The notes: generated by a model from the letters alone, not told the origin. DNA of 64,000 nucleotides from Paraburkholderia sp041321145 (GCF_041321145.1 NZ_JBGGWA010000003.1:434001-498000); one strand, 5' to 3'. Positions 36,845 through 46,143 are shown, counted from the first letter of the stretch. Program-made: numbers and translations.

Positions 36845-37621
36845 ATGAAAATCGCCACCTGGAACGTCAACTCCCTCAAAGTACGCGAGCAGCATGTGAT
36901 CGACTGGCTCAGCACCAGCCAGACCGACGTGCTGTGCCTGCAGGAATTGAAGCTGACTGACGACAAATTCCCCCGCGCCGCACTCGAAGAGAAAGGCTAC
37001 CGGAGCTGGTTCGCGGGCCAGAAGACCTATAACGGCGTCGGCATTCTGGTGCGCGACGGCCTGAACGTCGACCCGAGCACCGTCGTGCGCAATATCCCCG
37101 GCTTCGAGGATCCCCAGCAACGTGTGATCGCCGTAACCGTCGAGGGCGTGCGCATCATCTCCGCGTACTTCCCCAACGGCCAGGCGCCGGGCACCGACAA
37201 GTTCGCCTACAAGCTGCGCTGGCTTGCTGCGCTGCACGACTGGATCGCGCGCGAAATGGCGCTCTACCCGAAGCTCGCGCTGCTCGGCGATTACAACATC
37301 GCGCCGGAAGATCGCGACGTGCACGATCCGAAAGCGTGGGAAGGCCAGAATCTGGTGTCGCCCGAAGAGCGCGCCGCGTTCGTGCGGCTGATCGGACTCG
37401 GCCTGCTCGATGCGTTCCGTCAGTTCGAGCAGCCGGAAAAAATCTACTCGTGGTGGGACTACCGGATGATGGCATTCCGCCGCAATGCGGGCGTGCGCAT
37501 CGATCACATTCTGCTGTCGAAGGCGCTCGCCGATGTGTGCTCGTCCTGCGATATTGACAAGGTGCCGCGCAAGTGGGAGCAGCCGTCCGACCACGCGCCG
37601 GTTGTCGCGCAAATCGGCTGA
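36845..37621 (+). CDS. xth: Exodeoxyribonuclease III
   Basis: AP endonuclease/3'-5' exonuclease of the exonuclease III family, acting in base-excision repair. The ATG at 36845 gives 258 residues (E. coli 268) with GAGAA upstream. Motifs in order: MKIATWNVNSLKVR, CLQELKL with the metal Glu, GDYNIAPEDRDVHDP, VRIDHILLSK and the C-terminal SDHAPVVAQIG with the catalytic His. It converges with the prolyl oligopeptidase gene with a 26-base gap and no obvious terminator. Confidence 0.96.
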   Translation: MKIATWNVNSLKVREQHVIDWLSTSQTDVLCLQELKLTDDKFPRAALEEKGYRSWFAGQKTYNGVGILVRDGLNVDPSTVVRNIPGFEDPQQRVIAVTVEGVRIISAYFPNGQAPGTDKFAYKLRWLAALHDWIAREMALYPKLALLGDYNIAPEDRDVHDPKAWEGQNLVSPEERAAFVRLIGLGLLDAFRQFEQPEKIYSWWDYRMMAFRRNAGVRIDHILLSKALADVCSSCDIDKVPRKWEQPSDHAPVVAQIG

Positions 37622-37647
37622 ACGGCGGTCAGCCTGTTCCGAAACGC

Positions 37648-39780
37648 CTACACCGATCCGTTCAAACAGCGCCACAGGAATTCGAACACCATCGCATCAT
37701 GCTCGGCCTGCTCCAGCTCATCGGAGCCGCCGTGGCCACCTTCCGTGTTCTCCCGGTACCAGACGTTGTCCGCGCCTAGCGCCTGCATGCGCGCGGCCAT
37801 CTTGCGCGCGTGTCCGGGGTGGACGCGATCGTCGGCAGTCGACGTGGTGAACAGCACGGGCGGATACGCCACGTCCCCACTCACGCGGTGGTAGGGCGAA
37901 TACGCGGCCAGCACGCGCGCTTCGTCGAACTCGTCCGGATCGCCGTATTCATCGATCCATGACGCGCCGGCGTGCAGCAGGTGATACCGGCGCATGTCGA
38001 GCAGCGGCACCTCGCATACTACTGCGCCGAACAACTCGGGACGCTGCACCATGCACGCCGCAACCAGCAGGCCGCCATTGCTGCCGCCCTGAATGCCGAG
38101 CTGTGCGGCGCTCGTCACGCCTGAACTGATGAGCGCCTCGGCCACCGCGATGAAATCGTCGAACGCGCGCTGCCGATGCTCGCCCTGCGCCGCCATGTGC
38201 CACGCTGTGCCGAACTCGCCGCCGCCGCGAATATGCGCCACCACATACACGCCGCCCCGCGCCAGCCAGCCGATGCCCTGCCCGGTCAGATAGCTCGGCA
38301 GCAATGGAATCGCGAAACCGCCGTAACCGTTGAGCAGGCATGGGCGCGTTTGCTGATAGGTTGAGTCGTGCGTTTGCGGCGCTTCTATGGCGCGTTGCGC
38401 GTCCCGCGGTCCGATCACGCTGTACGGTACCCGCGTGCCATCCGCGGACACCGCGTGCCCGCGCGTCACGACGAACGGCGCCGCATCGAACTGAGCCGGC
38501 CAGCGGTCGAGCAACGCCCAATCGGTCAGGTTGTCCCGCGTGAGGTCGGTGAGCCAGTATGCAGGCGGTTGCAAGTAATCGTCGGTATCGACGAACACTT
38601 CGTCGTTCAGCGTCGGCTCGACGGGTGAAACGTCGGCCTCTTCGCCGTCACGCGACGGAAAGAGGCGTTGATGCCAGTGCCAGGCTTGATCGGCCGCTTG
38701 CGACGGGATCCAAAGCGAGGTCTTGCTCCGCACATCTTCCAGATACGACACGATCAGATGATTGCGCGTGTGCGCCCACTCACAGGCGGAGGTTTGCGAT
38801 GTCGGCGTGAAGAGCGGCACCACGTCACGCTCGCCGCGCAGGAACGCGGCCTCGCGGATCGCCAGCAACGCGCCGCCCGGATAGCGCACACCGTTGCAAT
38901 CCCAGTCGAGGCGCGGCTCGAGCAGCAGCCAGCCCTGCCAGCCGCCGACCGCGACGTACGACGGTACGTCGTACTGTCGCCAGGCATCGTCCGCGACGCC
39001 ATCGACGCTATCGAGGTAGTACGTATGCGAATCGAAGAAATCAACGCTGCTCACCGCCGTGTGGCGGCGCTCGATCGGATCGTAGTGGGCCTCCACACCG
39101 ATATCGCCGAATGCGCCCTTGAAGACCACCGGCGCCTCGGCCAGCGCACTGCCGCGCGTCCAGCGCCTTACTTCGCGCGGATAGCCGGAGCGCGTCAGCG
39201 TCTTGCGGCCGTTGTCCCAGCCGACGTAGAGCGTATCCCGATCGATCCACGAAGCCGTGTGCTTGCCGGCCTTCGCGATCACGAAGCCGTCGTCGACGAA
39301 ACATTGCGCGTCGATGTCGAACTCGCGCACCACGAGCGCATCCGAGCCGCCCGGCGACAGCGTGATCAGCGCGCGATCGCCGTCCGGATAAAGAATGTCG
39401 AGTTCGACGCAAACCCACGGCGTGCCTTCGGCCGCGCCGAGTGCGTCGAAATCGAGCAGGTTCTGCCATACGGGTGCACCGCTGCGCCAGGCCGCCCACG
39501 TCGTACGCCGCCAGATGCCCTTGGGATGGCGGTCGTCCTGCCACAAATCGTACGCCCACTCCTTCCAGCGATCGGGAATGACCGGGCGCTCGCGCGGCAG
39601 ATAAGCGTCGGCAAGCCGCTTTTTGAGCGACTCGAATCCCTCGCTGCTGCACCACGCGGCGCGCGTGCGGGCGTTCTGCGCTTCGACCCACGCGAGCGCG
39701 TCAGGGTCGTCGAGCGCTTCGAGCGACAGAAAGGGATCGGGAGAAAGCGGCCAGGAGAAAGAGACGGGAGAAGCGGGCAT
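37648..39780 (-). CDS. Prolyl oligopeptidase family serine peptidase (S9)
   Basis: S9-family serine peptidase, probably cytoplasmic since no signal peptide is seen. The ATG at 39780 gives 710 residues. The N-terminal half forms the beta-propeller (begins PDPFLSLEALDDPDALAWVEAQN). The C-terminal hydrolase domain has the nucleophile motif IQGGSNGGLLVAAC and the catalytic His in EGGHGGSDELEQAEH. It resembles the group of prolyl oligopeptidases with a degenerate propeller and unclear substrates. The start lacks a good ribosome site; an open frame extends 49 codons further. Confidence 0.9.
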   Translation of the reverse strand: MPASPVSFSWPLSPDPFLSLEALDDPDALAWVEAQNARTRAAWCSSEGFESLKKRLADAYLPRERPVIPDRWKEWAYDLWQDDRHPKGIWRRTTWAAWRSGAPVWQNLLDFDALGAAEGTPWVCVELDILYPDGDRALITLSPGGSDALVVREFDIDAQCFVDDGFVIAKAGKHTASWIDRDTLYVGWDNGRKTLTRSGYPREVRRWTRGSALAEAPVVFKGAFGDIGVEAHYDPIERRHTAVSSVDFFDSHTYYLDSVDGVADDAWRQYDVPSYVAVGGWQGWLLLEPRLDWDCNGVRYPGGALLAIREAAFLRGERDVVPLFTPTSQTSACEWAHTRNHLIVSYLEDVRSKTSLWIPSQAADQAWHWHQRLFPSRDGEEADVSPVEPTLNDEVFVDTDDYLQPPAYWLTDLTRDNLTDWALLDRWPAQFDAAPFVVTRGHAVSADGTRVPYSVIGPRDAQRAIEAPQTHDSTYQQTRPCLLNGYGGFAIPLLPSYLTGQGIGWLARGGVYVVAHIRGGGEFGTAWHMAAQGEHRQRAFDDFIAVAEALISSGVTSAAQLGIQGGSNGGLLVAACMVQRPELFGAVVCEVPLLDMRRYHLLHAGASWIDEYGDPDEFDEARVLAAYSPYHRVSGDVAYPPVLFTTSTADDRVHPGHARKMAARMQALGADNVWYRENTEGGHGGSDELEQAEHDAMVFEFLWRCLNGSV

Positions 39781-39930
39781 TATCAGCTGTCGAATGAAAA
39801 CAGCTTTGATTATGCCTTGCGTGAGGCCGGGGGCCCGCGATAATGCGCGCCGGGACGGCTTTAAGGGCACCCGAAGGAGCGACAGGCGGGGGCGGCTTCT
39901 CAACCGCCCCCGGCTGTGACCACGCAAGCC

Positions 39931-41448
39931 TCAGGGTTCGAGGTTGAGCTCCTGAATCTTGCGCGTGATTGTATTGCGACCGATGCCGAGGCGCTCCGCT
40001 GCCTCCACCTTGCGCCCGCGCGTGAAATCCAGCGCCTCGCGAATCACCGCTGCTTCGAAGCGGCGCGCGAGTTCGTCCATGACGTCGGCCGCATTCTCAC
40101 GCAGCATCCGCGCGACTTCGGTACGCAAGCCACCTTCCCAGGCGCTGACGGTGGTCGCGACCGGCATGCCGGCAGCCGTCGCCGGATGCATGGCCGCGCC
40201 GGTGCCGTTGATCGGCGCACCGCCGGCTACGCCCGCCTCACCCGTGCCGGTCACGCCATTGCCGCCGTTCGAGAGATCGGTCACCCCTGCTTGCGTAGGA
40301 CCCAGATCGGGCGGCAAATCCTTGATCTCGATGGTCTGCGCCGGCGCCATCACCGTGAGCCAGTTGGCGAGATTTTCCAGTTGACGCACGTTGCCCGGAA
40401 ACGGCAGCGACGCCAGATAAGCAAGCGCCTCTTCGGACACGCGCTTCGGCTCCACGCCCAGATCGCGCGCACTCTTTTGCAGGAAGTGGCGCGTGAGCAG
40501 CGGAATATCTTCGCTGCGCTCGCGCAACGCCGGCAAGCGCAAGCGGATCACATTGAGCCGGTGATACAAGTCCTCGCGAAACAGACCCTGACGCACACGC
40601 GATTCGAGGTTCTGGTGCGTCGCCGCAATCACGCGCACATTGGCGCGCAACGGATTGTGGCCGCCGACGCGATAGAACTGCCCATCCGACAGCACACGCA
40701 ACAAGCGTGTCTGCAAATCGAACGGCATATCGCCGATTTCATCGAGGAACAGCGTACCGTTCTCGGCCTGTTCGAAGCGCCCTTGGCGCATCGCCTGCGC
40801 GCCGGTAAAGGCGCCGCGCTCGTGACCGAACAATTCGGATTCCAATAGATCCTTCGGGATCGCCGCTGTGTTCAGCGCGATGAAGGGACCGTTCGCGCGT
40901 GGGCTATGTCGGTGCAACGCACGCGCGACCAGTTCCTTCCCGGTGCCTGATTCGCCGGTAATGAGCACGGTGGCGGCGGAATGCGACAGCCGGCCGATCG
41001 CGCGAAACATGTCCTGCATGGCCGGTGCCTGGCCGAGCATTTCCGGCGCCTCGGCAACGCGGTCGTCCCACGTCTGTTCGCCACGCATGCTCTCGTCGAC
41101 CGCCCGGCGAATCAGCTCGACCGCCTTGTCGACGTCGAACGGTTTGGCGAGGTATTCGAACGCGCCACCCTGGAATGCGGCAACCGCGCTATCGAGGTCT
41201 GAGAACGCCGTCATGATGATGACGGGCAAGCCCGGCACCTTGTCACGAACGGTTTGCAGCAATTCGAGGCCGGAGCCGCCAGGCATCCTGATGTCGGACA
41301 CCAGCACCTGCGGGCTGTCGTGATCGAGCGCCGCGGAAGCCTCGCGCACATTCGCGAAGCTGCGTGTCGCGAAGTTTTCGCGAGCGAGCGCTTTTTCAAG
41401 CACCCAGCGAATCGATTGATCGTCGTCTACTATCCAGATCGGCTTCAT
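39931..41448 (-). CDS. ntrC: Nitrogen regulation response regulator NtrC
   Basis: Sigma-54 activator of nitrogen-limitation genes, 505 residues. The receiver domain has phospho-acceptor Asp52 (VLVSDIRMPGG). The AAA+ domain has Walker A GESGTGKELVARAL, the sigma-54 contact loop GAFTGA (GHERGAFTGAQAM) and Walker B LFLDEIGDMP. The C-terminal Fis-type HTH is GRKVEAAERLGIGRNTITRK. It is 138 bases downstream of ntrB in the glnA–ntrB–ntrC cluster. A Gly/Thr/Ala-rich insert (about residues 395–440) separates the AAA+ and DNA-binding parts and is longer than in enteric NtrC. Confidence 0.96.
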   Translation of the reverse strand: MKPIWIVDDDQSIRWVLEKALARENFATRSFANVREASAALDHDSPQVLVSDIRMPGGSGLELLQTVRDKVPGLPVIIMTAFSDLDSAVAAFQGGAFEYLAKPFDVDKAVELIRRAVDESMRGEQTWDDRVAEAPEMLGQAPAMQDMFRAIGRLSHSAATVLITGESGTGKELVARALHRHSPRANGPFIALNTAAIPKDLLESELFGHERGAFTGAQAMRQGRFEQAENGTLFLDEIGDMPFDLQTRLLRVLSDGQFYRVGGHNPLRANVRVIAATHQNLESRVRQGLFREDLYHRLNVIRLRLPALRERSEDIPLLTRHFLQKSARDLGVEPKRVSEEALAYLASLPFPGNVRQLENLANWLTVMAPAQTIEIKDLPPDLGPTQAGVTDLSNGGNGVTGTGEAGVAGGAPINGTGAAMHPATAAGMPVATTVSAWEGGLRTEVARMLRENAADVMDELARRFEAAVIREALDFTRGRKVEAAERLGIGRNTITRKIQELNLEP

Positions 41449-41503
41449 ATAGGTCGGTCAGAAGTCTTGATAAGAAGAGCCCCACCTGTCGCTTCGCGCC
41501 AGG

Positions 41504-41530
41504 CCCCCGAGGGGGTGATCCCCCGAGGGG
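41504..41530. repeat. GC-rich double palindrome in the ntrB–ntrC gap
   Basis: CCCCCGAGGGGG (41504–41515) is followed after TGAT by CCCCCGAGGGG (41520–41530), so arms can pair within or between units. The flanks CGCCAGG and GACTACCTGCGGGGCGG give it the look of a dispersed Burkholderiales REP-like element or an attenuating hairpin. Confidence 0.65.
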
Positions 41531-41586
41531 ACTACCTGCGGGGCGGAAAACTTGGGGCGGCCCGGCGTTTCTCACCAGGTTTGGCG

Positions 41587-42729
41587 TTAGCAGTCGAGCG
41601 GCAGCAGAATCTGAAACTCGGTGTGGCCCGGCCGGCTTTCCACTTCGATCAGCCCATCGTGTTGTTGCACGAAAGTCTGCGCAAGCGTCAGACCGAGACC
41701 GCTACCGTCCTCGCGCCCCGACACGAGGGGATAGAAAATGCGGTCACGGATGTCCTCGGGGATGCCTGGGCCGTTGTCAATGACATGCAAGTCCAGTGCC
41801 AGCTTACATAAGCGTTTCGACACGGTGATCTTGCGCGCAATGCGGGTGCGCAATTCGATGCGTGCGTCGCCTTGCGAGATGCGTTCACGCAGCGCTTCGG
41901 CCGCGTTACGCACGATGTTCAGCAGCGCCTGGATCAGTTGTTCCTTGTCGCCGCGCAGATCCGGCACGCTGACGTCATAGTCGCGCTCGATCGTAAGGCC
42001 ACGCGGAAACTCCGCGAGAATCACCTGCCGCACGCGCTCGCACACTTCGTGGATATTCACGTCGCCGACAATATGCGGATGACGATGCGGCTCCAGCAAG
42101 CGATCGACCAGCGTTTGCAACCGGTCCGATTCCTTGATGATGACTTGCGTGTACTCGCGCAACTCGTCGCGTTCGCGCTCGCCCAGTTCGAACTCGAGCA
42201 ATTGCGCCGCGCCGCGAATCCCGCCGAGCGGATTCTTGATTTCGTGCGCAAGGTTGCGGATCAGTTGTTTGTTGACCGCCGTGAGGTCGTTGATACGCTC
42301 CTCGCGGTCGCTGCGTAAATGCCGCTCGTTCTCGAACAGTTCGAGCAGCACATAGTCTTGCGCGCTTTCCAGAAAGCCGACGATCGCATGCACATGCAGC
42401 GGCTCGTGGCCCGGGCGCTCGAGTACGGCGTCCAGATGCGTCGCGTGAAAACGGTGGGCGGCGATCGCGGTAATGGTCGCGACCAGTTCGTCCGCATTCG
42501 AGAAGAGGTCCGGCCACGCCATCTGCGTCAGTTGCTTTCGCGAAAGCTCCAGCATCGACTCGGCCGACGGGTTTGCAAACGCGACGCGCAGCGTGCGCTT
42601 TTCGAGCACCAGCACGACTGTCGGCAATGCCTCGAAACCCGGCAGCAAACCGGAACTTACAAGCTGAACCTCGTCCGAGAGCGCCTGCTCGTGTCCTTTT
42701 CTTGCCTTCATCAGATTTTTCAGAACCAT
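41587..42729 (-). CDS. ntrB: Nitrogen regulation sensor kinase NtrB
   Basis: Soluble histidine kinase/phosphatase that controls NtrC in response to PII. The 380 residues have an N-terminal PAS domain (about 30–130, LPTVVLVLEKRTLRVAFANPSAESML), the H-box RNLAHEIKNPLGGIRGAAQLL, the N-box LNIVRNAAEALRE, and the G-boxes DNGPGIPEDI and GSGLGLTLAQTF. There are no membrane segments, as expected for NtrB. It lies 188 bases downstream of glnA, beyond a strong terminator. MKARKGH six codons downstream is a possible alternative start. Confidence 0.95.
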   Translation of the reverse strand: MVLKNLMKARKGHEQALSDEVQLVSSGLLPGFEALPTVVLVLEKRTLRVAFANPSAESMLELSRKQLTQMAWPDLFSNADELVATITAIAAHRFHATHLDAVLERPGHEPLHVHAIVGFLESAQDYVLLELFENERHLRSDREERINDLTAVNKQLIRNLAHEIKNPLGGIRGAAQLLEFELGERERDELREYTQVIIKESDRLQTLVDRLLEPHRHPHIVGDVNIHEVCERVRQVILAEFPRGLTIERDYDVSVPDLRGDKEQLIQALLNIVRNAAEALRERISQGDARIELRTRIARKITVSKRLCKLALDLHVIDNGPGIPEDIRDRIFYPLVSGREDGSGLGLTLAQTFVQQHDGLIEVESRPGHTEFQILLPLDC

Positions 42730-42830
42730 CTTGCAGTCTGGCCGATAGGAGATGGTGATAAATCAGGTGTACCGCTTGTTGTCTTGCCTCTTGCCCACGC
42801 CGCGCAAACGTTGAGTGCGGTCTAACAAAA

Positions 42831-42853
42831 AAGGGACGGCGCCGCCGTCCCTT
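42831..42853 (-). terminator. Terminator after glnA
   Basis: 10-bp perfect stem (42831–42840 with 42844–42853, AAGGGACGGC/GCCGTCCCTT). On the minus strand it ends with a run of six T. It separates glnA from ntrBC, which may be reached by read-through. Confidence 0.85.
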
Positions 42854-42917
42854 CGTGACCGATCGCGAGCGTCGGGCAAAGCGTTTCGCCGTTTGAAGGG
42901 CGAAGCGCCATTGCCGC

Positions 42918-44333
42918 TTACAGCGAGTAGTACATTTCGAATTCGATCGGGTGCACCGACTGACGATAGCGTTGCAGCTCGCCCGTCTTCAGTTCGATGT
43001 ACGCGTCGAGCATCGAGTCCGTGAACACGCCACCGCGCGTCAGGAATTCGCGGTCTGCGTCGAGTGCGTCCAGCGCCTGGTCGAGGCCGGCACACACGGT
43101 CGGGATCTTTGCATCCTCTTCCGGCGGCAGGTCGTACAGGTTCTTGTCGGCAGCTTCGCCCGGGTGAATCTTGTTCTGCACGCCGTCCAGACCCGCCATC
43201 ATCAGCGCGGAGAAGCACAGGTACGGATTCGCCATCGGATCCGGGAAACGCGTTTCGATACGGCGGCCCTTCGGGTTCGACACGTGCGGAATGCGGATCG
43301 ATGCCGAGCGGTTCTTCGCCGAGTAAGCGAGCTTCACCGGTGCTTCGAAGTGCGGCACGAGGCGTTTGTACGAGTTCGTCGACGGGTTCGTGATCGCGTT
43401 CAGCGCGCGAGCATGCTTGATGATGCCGCCGATGTAGAACAGCGCGAATTCCGACAGACCTGCGTAACCGTTGCCCGCGAACAGGTTCGTGCCGTCCTTC
43501 CAGATCGACTGGTGAACGTGCATGCCCGAACCGTTATCGCCGACCACCGGCTTCGGCATGAACGTTGCCGTCTTGCCGTACGTGTGCGCGACGTTGTGGA
43601 TGATGTATTTCATTTGCTGCAGCCAGTCGGCGCGTTGCACCAGCGTCGAGAACTTCGTGCCGATTTCGTTCTGGCCCTGGCCCGCGACTTCGTGGTGATG
43701 CACTTCGACCGGGATGCCGATCTGTTCGAGCAACAGGCACATTTCCGAACGGATGTCCTGGAACGTGTCGACCGGAGCGACCGGGAAGTAGCCGCCCTTC
43801 GTGCCCGGACGGTGGCCGGTGTTGCCGCCTTCGAAGTCCATCGACGACGACCACGGTGCTTCTTCCGAACCGATCTTGACGAAGGTGCCCGACTGATCCG
43901 TGCCCCACTTGATCGAGTCGAAAATGAAGAATTCCGGTTCCGGACCGAAGAAGGCCGTGTCGCCCAGACCCGTACTCTTCAGGTACGCTTCAGCGCGCTT
44001 GGCGAGCGAACGCGGGTCGCGTTCGTAGCCCTTGCCGTCAGCCGGTTCGACGACGTCGCAAGTCAAGACGAGGGTCGACTCTTCGTAGAACGGGTCGATG
44101 AAGGCGGTGTTCGCGTCCGGGATCAGCAACATGTCCGATGCTTCGATGCCCTTCCAGCCGGCAATCGACGAACCGTCAAACGCATGGCCGCTTTCGAACT
44201 TGTCTTCATCGAATGCCGACACCGGCACCGAAACGTGTTGCTCTTTGCCGCGCGTGTCGGTGAAACGAAAGTCGACAAACTTGACGTCTTCGTCTTTGAC
44301 GAGTTGAACGACGTCGGCCACGGATTTACTCAT
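42918..44333 (-). CDS. glnA: Glutamine synthetase type I
   Basis: Dodecameric glutamine synthetase, which condenses ammonia and glutamate with ATP. The 471 residues match the family. Visible motifs: FDGSSIAGWKGI, the metal and ATP site GPEPEFFIFD, the ammonia-site segment KPVVGDNGSGMHVHQS, NPSTNSYKRLVPHFEAPV, and the adenylylation-type Tyr in KNLYDLPPEE, so regulation by GlnE-type adenylylation is expected. AGGAG precedes the ATG. A sigma-54 promoter and NtrC boxes lie upstream, and ntrBC lie downstream. Confidence 0.98.
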   Translation of the reverse strand: MSKSVADVVQLVKDEDVKFVDFRFTDTRGKEQHVSVPVSAFDEDKFESGHAFDGSSIAGWKGIEASDMLLIPDANTAFIDPFYEESTLVLTCDVVEPADGKGYERDPRSLAKRAEAYLKSTGLGDTAFFGPEPEFFIFDSIKWGTDQSGTFVKIGSEEAPWSSSMDFEGGNTGHRPGTKGGYFPVAPVDTFQDIRSEMCLLLEQIGIPVEVHHHEVAGQGQNEIGTKFSTLVQRADWLQQMKYIIHNVAHTYGKTATFMPKPVVGDNGSGMHVHQSIWKDGTNLFAGNGYAGLSEFALFYIGGIIKHARALNAITNPSTNSYKRLVPHFEAPVKLAYSAKNRSASIRIPHVSNPKGRRIETRFPDPMANPYLCFSALMMAGLDGVQNKIHPGEAADKNLYDLPPEEDAKIPTVCAGLDQALDALDADREFLTRGGVFTDSMLDAYIELKTGELQRYRQSVHPIEFEMYYSL

Positions 44334-44469
44334 AACCTATCTCCTGATTAACGAATTCGGCGGATTCAGCCGCCGCCCAATCTAGCTGACCCGTCCCGGC
44401 GCGTCCACCCCTGGATCGTTGAGGATGCACATAAAAGCCCGCTGGAACAAATCGATCGGCACCAATAAA

Positions 44470-44484
44470 GCAGCTTCCGTGCCA
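44470..44484 (-). promoter_or_regulatory. Sigma-54 promoter of glnA
   Basis: On the minus strand TGGCACGGAAGCTGC matches the -24/-12 consensus (TGGCAC-N5-TTGC) with one mismatch, and keeps the strict GG-N10-GC spacing. The transcription start would be near 44458, giving a ~125-base leader. Confidence 0.75.
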
Positions 44485-44581
44485 TGCATGCGCCAACCCG
44501 GCGCAAATCCACACTCACGCGCGTTTGCGGGGAATGAGCGCACCGTCCGACATCCAGCCCCGAAATCTTTGAGCCGCGTCA

Positions 44582-44598
44582 CGCACCACATTCGTGCA
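44582..44598. promoter_or_regulatory. Candidate NtrC box 1 (glnA enhancer)
   Basis: CGCACCA-CATT-CGTGCA is a near-palindrome fitting the NtrC site TGCACCA-N4-GGTGCA. It lies about 130 bases upstream of the predicted sigma-54 start. Confidence 0.65.
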
Positions 44599-44651
44599 TT
44601 TGCAAAATCATCCACGCGGAACATCTTTATTTTGGTGCATCCCTGTGAATA

Positions 44652-44668
44652 TGCACCAATATTGAGCA
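44652..44668. promoter_or_regulatory. Candidate NtrC box 2 (glnA enhancer)
   Basis: TGCACCA-ATAT-TGAGCA has a perfect left half-site and a partial right half. A further half-site TGGTGCA lies at 44633–44639 on the plus strand. Together with box 1 this looks like an enhancer array. Confidence 0.5.
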
Positions 44669-44769
44669 TGCGATCGTGTTACGGCCACGGACGACGCCCC
44701 ACCGTTGGACCGCGTGCGCACCGTACGTCGCGCTAGAATGGTCATTTGGTCCGAAGGAGACTTGCGATC

Positions 44770-45234
44770 ATGAGCACGCTCGAACAGTTGTACGCCAAGG
44801 CGGACAAACGCCGCACCGAGAACCAGTTGCCTTACGCCGGCGCGATATCGCCCGCCGAGGCGTTTGAACTGCTGCAACTCGATCCGCGCGCGCGTCTCGT
44901 CGACGTGCGCACCCGTGCCGAACTCGATTGGGTCGGCCGGCCGGTCATCGGCGACGGGCAATATGCGCATGTGGAATGGACGCGCTATCCGGGCGCCGTG
45001 CCGAACCAGGAATTCCTTGATCAGTTGAGCCATGCGGCCTCGCCCGATACGCCGGTACTGTTTCTGTGCCGCAGCGCCGCGCGCTCGAAGCTTGCGGCGA
45101 TCGCCGCCACCCAGGCCGGTTTTACGAAGGCGTACGACCTGCTGGAAGGCTTTGAAGGCGACAAGGACGGCCAAGGGCATCGGAAGACCGTGTCAGGCTG
45201 GTGCTTTCGCGGCTTGCCGTGGATCGGCGCTTGA
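44770..45234 (+). CDS. Rhodanese-like domain protein
   Basis: Single-domain rhodanese (sulfurtransferase) of 154 residues, predicted cytoplasmic. The ATG at 44770 follows AAGGAGA. The structural motif LVDVRTRAELDWVGRPVIG and the active-site loop FLCRSAARSKLAA with Cys100 are present. Physiological sulfur acceptor is unknown. Its promoter must overlap the glnA enhancer region on the other strand, so the two may share control. Confidence 0.9.
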   Translation: MSTLEQLYAKADKRRTENQLPYAGAISPAEAFELLQLDPRARLVDVRTRAELDWVGRPVIGDGQYAHVEWTRYPGAVPNQEFLDQLSHAASPDTPVLFLCRSAARSKLAAIAATQAGFTKAYDLLEGFEGDKDGQGHRKTVSGWCFRGLPWIGA

Positions 45235-45298
45235 GTGTTTGCTGCTTGATCTTGCTGCCCGCGTCAGGGTAGCAACGGGCACCCTTCGATCTTCTCGA

Positions 45299-46129
45299 TC
45301 AGCCGCGCGATCTGGCCGCGGCCGCCTCGAGCTCGACGATATCGCCGCCCAACAGATGCACGCCCTCGCGCAGCTTCACGAAGGCCGCCGCCACCGCTTC
45401 CGGCTCGCCCTTCACGCCCAGATCGATGTGATGCCGCGCGTACACGCCGCCGCGCGCCGCATCACCCACGCTCGGCAGACTGAACATGCGCACACCCGGA
45501 AAATCGCGTTCGATCTTTTCCATTAAGGGCGTGAGCCGCGATTCCGGCAACTCGAACACCAGCAATGACTTTTCCGCATGAGGCGTCGCATGGTGCAGAT
45601 GCGCGTACTGCGTATCCAGCACCCATTCGATCATCGGCCACGCCATCACCGGGAAGCCCGGCACGAAGTGGTGCTGTTTGATCGAGAAGCCGGGAATCTT
45701 GTTGTAGCCGTTGGGAATGATCGACGCGCCCTGCGGATACGTGCCCATGTTCAAACGATGCCGGTTTTCCGGCGAATCGAGATCGAGCGGCGTGGCCGCG
45801 TTCGCCGGATGCATCTCCCGGATGCGCTCCTGAATCAGCTTCGCAGCCTCCGGATGCAGTTCGAGCGGCACGCCGAGCGCGGCCGCGGCGCATTGGCGGG
45901 TGTGATCGTCCGGCGTGGCGCCGATGCCGCCCGTGGAAAACACAATGTCACCCGACGCGAACGTGCGTCGCAGCGTCGCCGTGATGCGCTCCGGCTCGTC
46001 GCCGATGTATTCCGCCCAGCCGAGCGTCAGCCCACGCGCGCCCAGCAACTCGATGACCTTCGGCAGATGCTTGTCGATACGCCTGCCCGACAGGATTTCG
46101 TCGCCGATGATGATGACGCCAAATGCCAT
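45299..46129 (-). CDS. Molybdopterin-binding (CinA N-terminal/MoaB-like) protein
   Basis: 276-residue protein with a molybdopterin-binding fold at the N terminus: FGVIIIGDEILSGRRIDKHL and FSTGGIGATPDDHTR are the MoaB/CinA signature segments. The C-terminal third lacks the CinA deamidase domain, so this is the stand-alone CinA-N type, often annotated as competence/damage-inducible A-like. It is 14 bases from the EI24 gene in the same direction, suggesting an operon. Enzymatic activity is not established. Confidence 0.88.
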   Translation of the reverse strand: MAFGVIIIGDEILSGRRIDKHLPKVIELLGARGLTLGWAEYIGDEPERITATLRRTFASGDIVFSTGGIGATPDDHTRQCAAAALGVPLELHPEAAKLIQERIREMHPANAATPLDLDSPENRHRLNMGTYPQGASIIPNGYNKIPGFSIKQHHFVPGFPVMAWPMIEWVLDTQYAHLHHATPHAEKSLLVFELPESRLTPLMEKIERDFPGVRMFSLPSVGDAARGGVYARHHIDLGVKGEPEAVAAAFVKLREGVHLLGGDIVELEAAAARSRG

Positions 46130-46143
46130 TGCCGCCTCTTCGC

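Noticed and set aside
42951..44351. 466-codon open frame antisense to glnA
   Set aside because: Shadow frame of an unmistakable glutamine synthetase.
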